Of a stretch of 6,784 bases of DNA, positions 6,059 to 6,784 are shown piece by piece (within the stretch, counting starts at the first letter, position 1; every line of letters begins with the position of its first letter). Origin of the DNA: Alphaproteobacteria bacterium (GTDB lineage Bacteria; Pseudomonadota; Alphaproteobacteria; Rhodobacterales; Rhodobacteraceae). The translations under genes and the position numbers were made by a program. Location of the stretch: the NCBI GenBank assembly GCA_030830465.1, contig JAURMY010000212.1, positions 1-6,784 of the forward strand. The letters are read 5' to 3'. The notes below the pieces were generated by a model. The model did no database searches. It had not been told where the DNA came from and saw nothing but the letters and a program-made list of their open reading frames with translations.

Positions 6059-6087
6059 AGTAATGCCCCGACCGGTAAAGCCGGCAA
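6059..6087 (-). promoter_or_regulatory. Weak candidate promoter for the acyltransferase gene
   Basis: TTGCCG (6087-6082) and ATTACT (6064-6059) are 17 bp apart on the minus strand. A start about 7 nt downstream would leave a leader of only 6-9 nt, agreeing with the missing ribosome-binding site. The -10 matches three of six bases, so confidence is low. Confidence 0.2.
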
Positions 6088-6092
6088 TTTGC

Positions 6093-6784
6093 CTATTGGG
6101 CCAGTGCACCTTCGCGCAGATCAATCAGCCGCACCCAAACCGCCGACAAAAGCCCCAGAAAGGCCGAGAACAGCATCAGACCAAGCAGAATATAAGCGGC
6201 ATAGGCCCCGCCGACCAAAGCGCCGCTGATCGACGACATCACCGCCCCCAGCGCCACGGTCATCGCCCCGGACAAGCCTGAGGCGCTGCCCGCCAGTTTC
6301 GGGCGGACCGACAAGGCCCCGACACCGGCACTGGGCACCGTCAGGCCGTTGCCCATCCCCACCAGCATGACCGAGCCGAACAGGGTGAACACGTTCAGAT
6401 GGCCCGACAAAAACAAGACCATGCCCAATACCGGGCCGCAACAGGCCAGGCCGCGGCCGATCAGCATCATGGTGGTCAGCGCGACCCGCGCGGCAAACCG
6501 GCCCGACAGGAAGGTTCCGACAAAAAATCCGGTTGTCATCAAGCCAATGCTCAACCCCAAAAGCGCCGGCGACAGGTTCAGGACTTCCATTGCAACCAGG
6601 GGCGCACCGGCGATAAAGGCGTAAAACGAGCCGATGGAAAAGGCCGAGCAGGCGGCGTATCCCCAGAACCGCCGTGACCGCAGCAATTCCGGATAGGTTC
6701 TGAACTGTTTGCGGAACGTCTCGGATTTGGCGGTGTTTGTCTCGCCAAGATCAAGCCAGCACAGCACGACGATTCCACTGCCGA
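6093..6784 (-). CDS. MFS drug-efflux transporter, Bcr/CflA type, N-terminal half outside the window
   Basis: The frame is open from the right edge to the TAG at 6095-6093 and gives 229 residues, the C-terminal half of an MFS antiporter. It begins with the end of the sixth membrane helix and the WLDLGETN motif, the counterpart of the LPET signature after helix six in Bcr/CflA proteins. A cytoplasmic loop with YPELLRSRRFWGY follows, then six hydrophobic segments that would be helices 7-12. The PSAGVGALS...LAGSASGLSGA region matches the conserved segment around helices 10-11 of that subfamily. Members use the proton gradient to export drugs or other small molecules from the inner membrane; the substrate here is unknown. 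A GTG at 6767 could pose as a start, but the reading frame and the transporter sequence continue upstream of it, so the gene is partial. The acyltransferase gene follows after 47 nt. Confidence 0.88.
   Translation of the reverse strand, partial: GSGIVVLCWLDLGETNTAKSETFRKQFRTYPELLRSRRFWGYAACSAFSIGSFYAFIAGAPLVAMEVLNLSPALLGLSIGLMTTGFFVGTFLSGRFAARVALTTMMLIGRGLACCGPVLGMVLFLSGHLNVFTLFGSVMLVGMGNGLTVPSAGVGALSVRPKLAGSASGLSGAMTVALGAVMSSISGALVGGAYAAYILLGLMLFSAFLGLLSAVWVRLIDLREGALAQ

Noticed and set aside
5575..6063. Plus-strand open frames opposite the acyltransferase, including the 162-codon frame here and a 205-codon frame at 4681-5298
   Set aside because: The minus-strand protein has all four acyltransferase blocks in one frame. 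The opposing frames are His/Gln-rich shadows.
6071..6084. CCGG-TAAAG-CCGG repeat between the transporter and the acyltransferase as a terminator
   Set aside because: The stem is only four base pairs and no T run follows, so it is not credible as a terminator.

Overview
The window reads as chromosomal DNA of a marine-type alphaproteobacterium, most likely a roseobacter-like member of the Rhodobacterales. The reasons are moderately high GC with AT-richer intergenic stretches, the style of the LuxR/LuxI pair, a crotonyl-CoA carboxylase/reductase of the ethylmalonyl-CoA pathway, and a palindromic site matching the alphaproteobacterial CtrA consensus. I assign no species. Every convincing gene lies on the minus strand, so transcription runs from high to low coordinates. 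Long open frames on the plus strand are antisense shadows.

Layout in transcription order: (i) 6784-6093, C-terminal half of a Bcr/CflA-type MFS efflux transporter, cut by the right edge. (ii) 6045-4669, a PlsB-like acyltransferase of phospholipid synthesis, 47 nt after the transporter. (iii) 4668-4475, an AT-rich regulatory gap with an inverted repeat, a run of TTGC motifs and a dyad next to the start of ccr. (iv) 4474-3179, ccr, followed by a 15-bp-stem hairpin terminator (3109-3145). (v) 3108-2957, a promoter region with a perfect GTTAA-N7-TTAAC palindrome and a nested dyad. (vi) 2956-2744, a 70-residue protein of unknown function whose 3' end overlaps luxR out of frame. (vii) 2805-2086, a LuxR-family acyl-homoserine-lactone receptor. 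(viii) 1992-1354, a LuxI-family synthase with a GTG start and a ribosome-binding site that can pair with upstream sequence. (ix) 1297 to the left edge, a RecD-like superfamily 1 DNA helicase, truncated by the window.

Functionally, the centre of the window is a quorum-sensing module (small ORF, luxR, luxI) placed tail-to-head behind ccr, an acyl-CoA enzyme used to assimilate acetyl-CoA-yielding substrates, and near an acyltransferase. The enzymes are known families. The less ordinary material is regulatory: a CtrA-type palindrome placed to control the quorum-sensing operon, a dyad at a position where a LuxR operator could sit, a possible RNA switch over the luxI ribosome-binding site, an unknown protein apparently coupled to luxR translation, and an elaborate ccr promoter. 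No RNA genes, insertion sequences, CRISPR arrays or phage genes were seen, and no intergenic gap exceeds about 220 nt.
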